DNA from: Prunus persica
Lineage: Eukaryota; Streptophyta; Magnoliopsida; Rosales; Rosaceae
Direction: 5' to 3'
Assembly: GCF_000346465.2 (NCBI RefSeq)
Contig: NC_034009.1
Location: 524,017-588,016 of the forward strand
Length of the DNA: 64,000 nt
The notes under the pieces were generated by a model, which did not search any database, had not been told where the DNA came from, and worked only from the letters and a program-made list of their open reading frames with translations. The position numbers were made by a program, and so were the translations under genes. Positions 63,303-64,000 of the stretch are shown one piece after another (positions within the stretch are counted from its first letter, which is position 1; every line of letters starts with the position of its first letter).

Positions 63303-64000
63303 TGCAAGGATGACCCCCAACTCTCAACTTCACACACTTACGAATCTTGAACCCAAATGTCAATACACCCAAGCTCATTATTCCCCTCAGTATCTTGTCC
63401 ATATGCTCACCCTAATGGCCTTCATAAGGACTTAAGGGAAAACCCGAAACTAATTCGGGGTAGGAAAACTTACATCGGGAGCAAGAAACTTTCTCTATGC
63501 ATCCTATTCAATATAGTCAATATAGGAGAGCCGAAATAGGAACTAAACTCAAATATTAATTCGAGTCATATTCTAACAAATCTCAACCTTGACTCAGATT
63601 CTCCAATTTCCACTTCAAACACCATATGAAGGATATGAATTTAAGACACCCTTGCACCTTTGTTATGGATAGAGGTGTGCCCACCACTTCTTTAACGTGA
63701 GATCAATTCTATCTCTAACAATGAAGTAAGGCCTTCCTTGGTTGATTCCTAACTCCACCTGCTCAGAGTCTTGTCATTCTTGCTTCCCATAGCATCTCAA
63801 TTATTTTCTCTAACACCATTATAATTCTTGCAGAAGTTCAACTTTTCACTCAAGTGCATAAGCAATAACGTTGCATCAGTAACATTGGGTCTTTTTGCTC
63901 CTTAGCTGAGAATCCATAAGCCAAAGCATCCAGTGACCTCAAAGAAATCAAACTCTTCTTTAAATTTGGAACATGTCTCACCTCACCCAATGTTCTAGCA
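63303..64000 (-). mobile_element. Copia LTR retrotransposon fragment in the PHL2-like intron
   Basis: The 3' LTR is 63303-63578 (276 bp, TG...CA). On the minus strand it is preceded by the polypurine-like tract AAGGTTGAGATT. Further right, the minus strand at ~63895-64000 reads GEVRHVPNLKKSLISLRSLD, the conserved Copia segment before integrase. Stops follow, and the rest of pol between that block and the LTR is mostly missing. The element continues past the right edge. Confidence 0.8.

Overview
This is nuclear DNA of a dicot plant. It has intron-rich plant genes with GT-AG junctions, AT-rich introns, many CT/GA microsatellites, and LTR retrotransposons, a MULE, MITEs and SINEs. A woody rosid, possibly Rosaceae, is a guess from the overall look and not proven here.

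Nine protein-coding genes can be read, seven complete and two cut by a window edge. Left to right: (1) a 3' part of PRT1, an N-degron E3 ubiquitin ligase (+, 3365-5806), whose first RING exon is missing and presumably lies left of a retrotransposon; (2) a KRP/ICK cyclin-dependent kinase inhibitor (+, 11225-14229, 247 aa); (3) ER cytochrome b5 (-, 18311-21516, 134 aa); (4) RPN2, a 26S proteasome regulatory subunit (+, 26719-33002, 1030 aa); (5) FAMA, the guard-cell bHLH factor (+, 35029-36686, 440 aa); (6) ribosomal protein uL13/RPL13A (+, 38793-40733, 206 aa); (7) a type II pectin methylesterase (+, 43867-46507, 346 aa); (8) an NDUFAF7/MidA-type complex I assembly methyltransferase (-, 48118-57138, 450 aa, 14 exons); (9) the first coding exon of a PHL2-like MYB-CC factor (+, from 62617, running off the right edge). 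All seven complete gene models splice in frame from ATG to stop.

Mobile DNA lies mostly between genes or in introns. Positions 1-2403 hold an internally deleted Ty3/gypsy element. Positions 22074-25044 hold a MULE with ~0.4 kb inverted ends and a 9-bp target duplication, into which a Copia-derived non-autonomous LTR element (23630-25036, 5-bp target duplication) has inserted a few bases from the MULE's right tip. A Copia fragment sits in the PHL intron at 63303-64000. Two SINEs with target duplications lie at 38021-38152 and 47067-47182. Related foldback MITEs lie in the cytochrome b5 and NDUFAF7 introns.

The most unusual structure is at 57250-58010, directly upstream of the NDUFAF7 start codon. 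It is an array of about a dozen 22-bp palindromes (arms AGTATAGCCG / CGGCTATACT around a variable central dinucleotide). They are set in AT-rich spacers and interleaved with a second palindromic box (GGCGCTAGCGCC) and with GCCACGTGTC boxes, and part of the array repeats with a 260-bp period.

The genes do not form a pathway. They are ordinary neighbours whose order recalls, from memory, two Arabidopsis segments: PRT1-KRP5-RPL13A and PHL2-PME-FAMA on chromosome 3, and CB5-B-RPN2A on chromosome 2.
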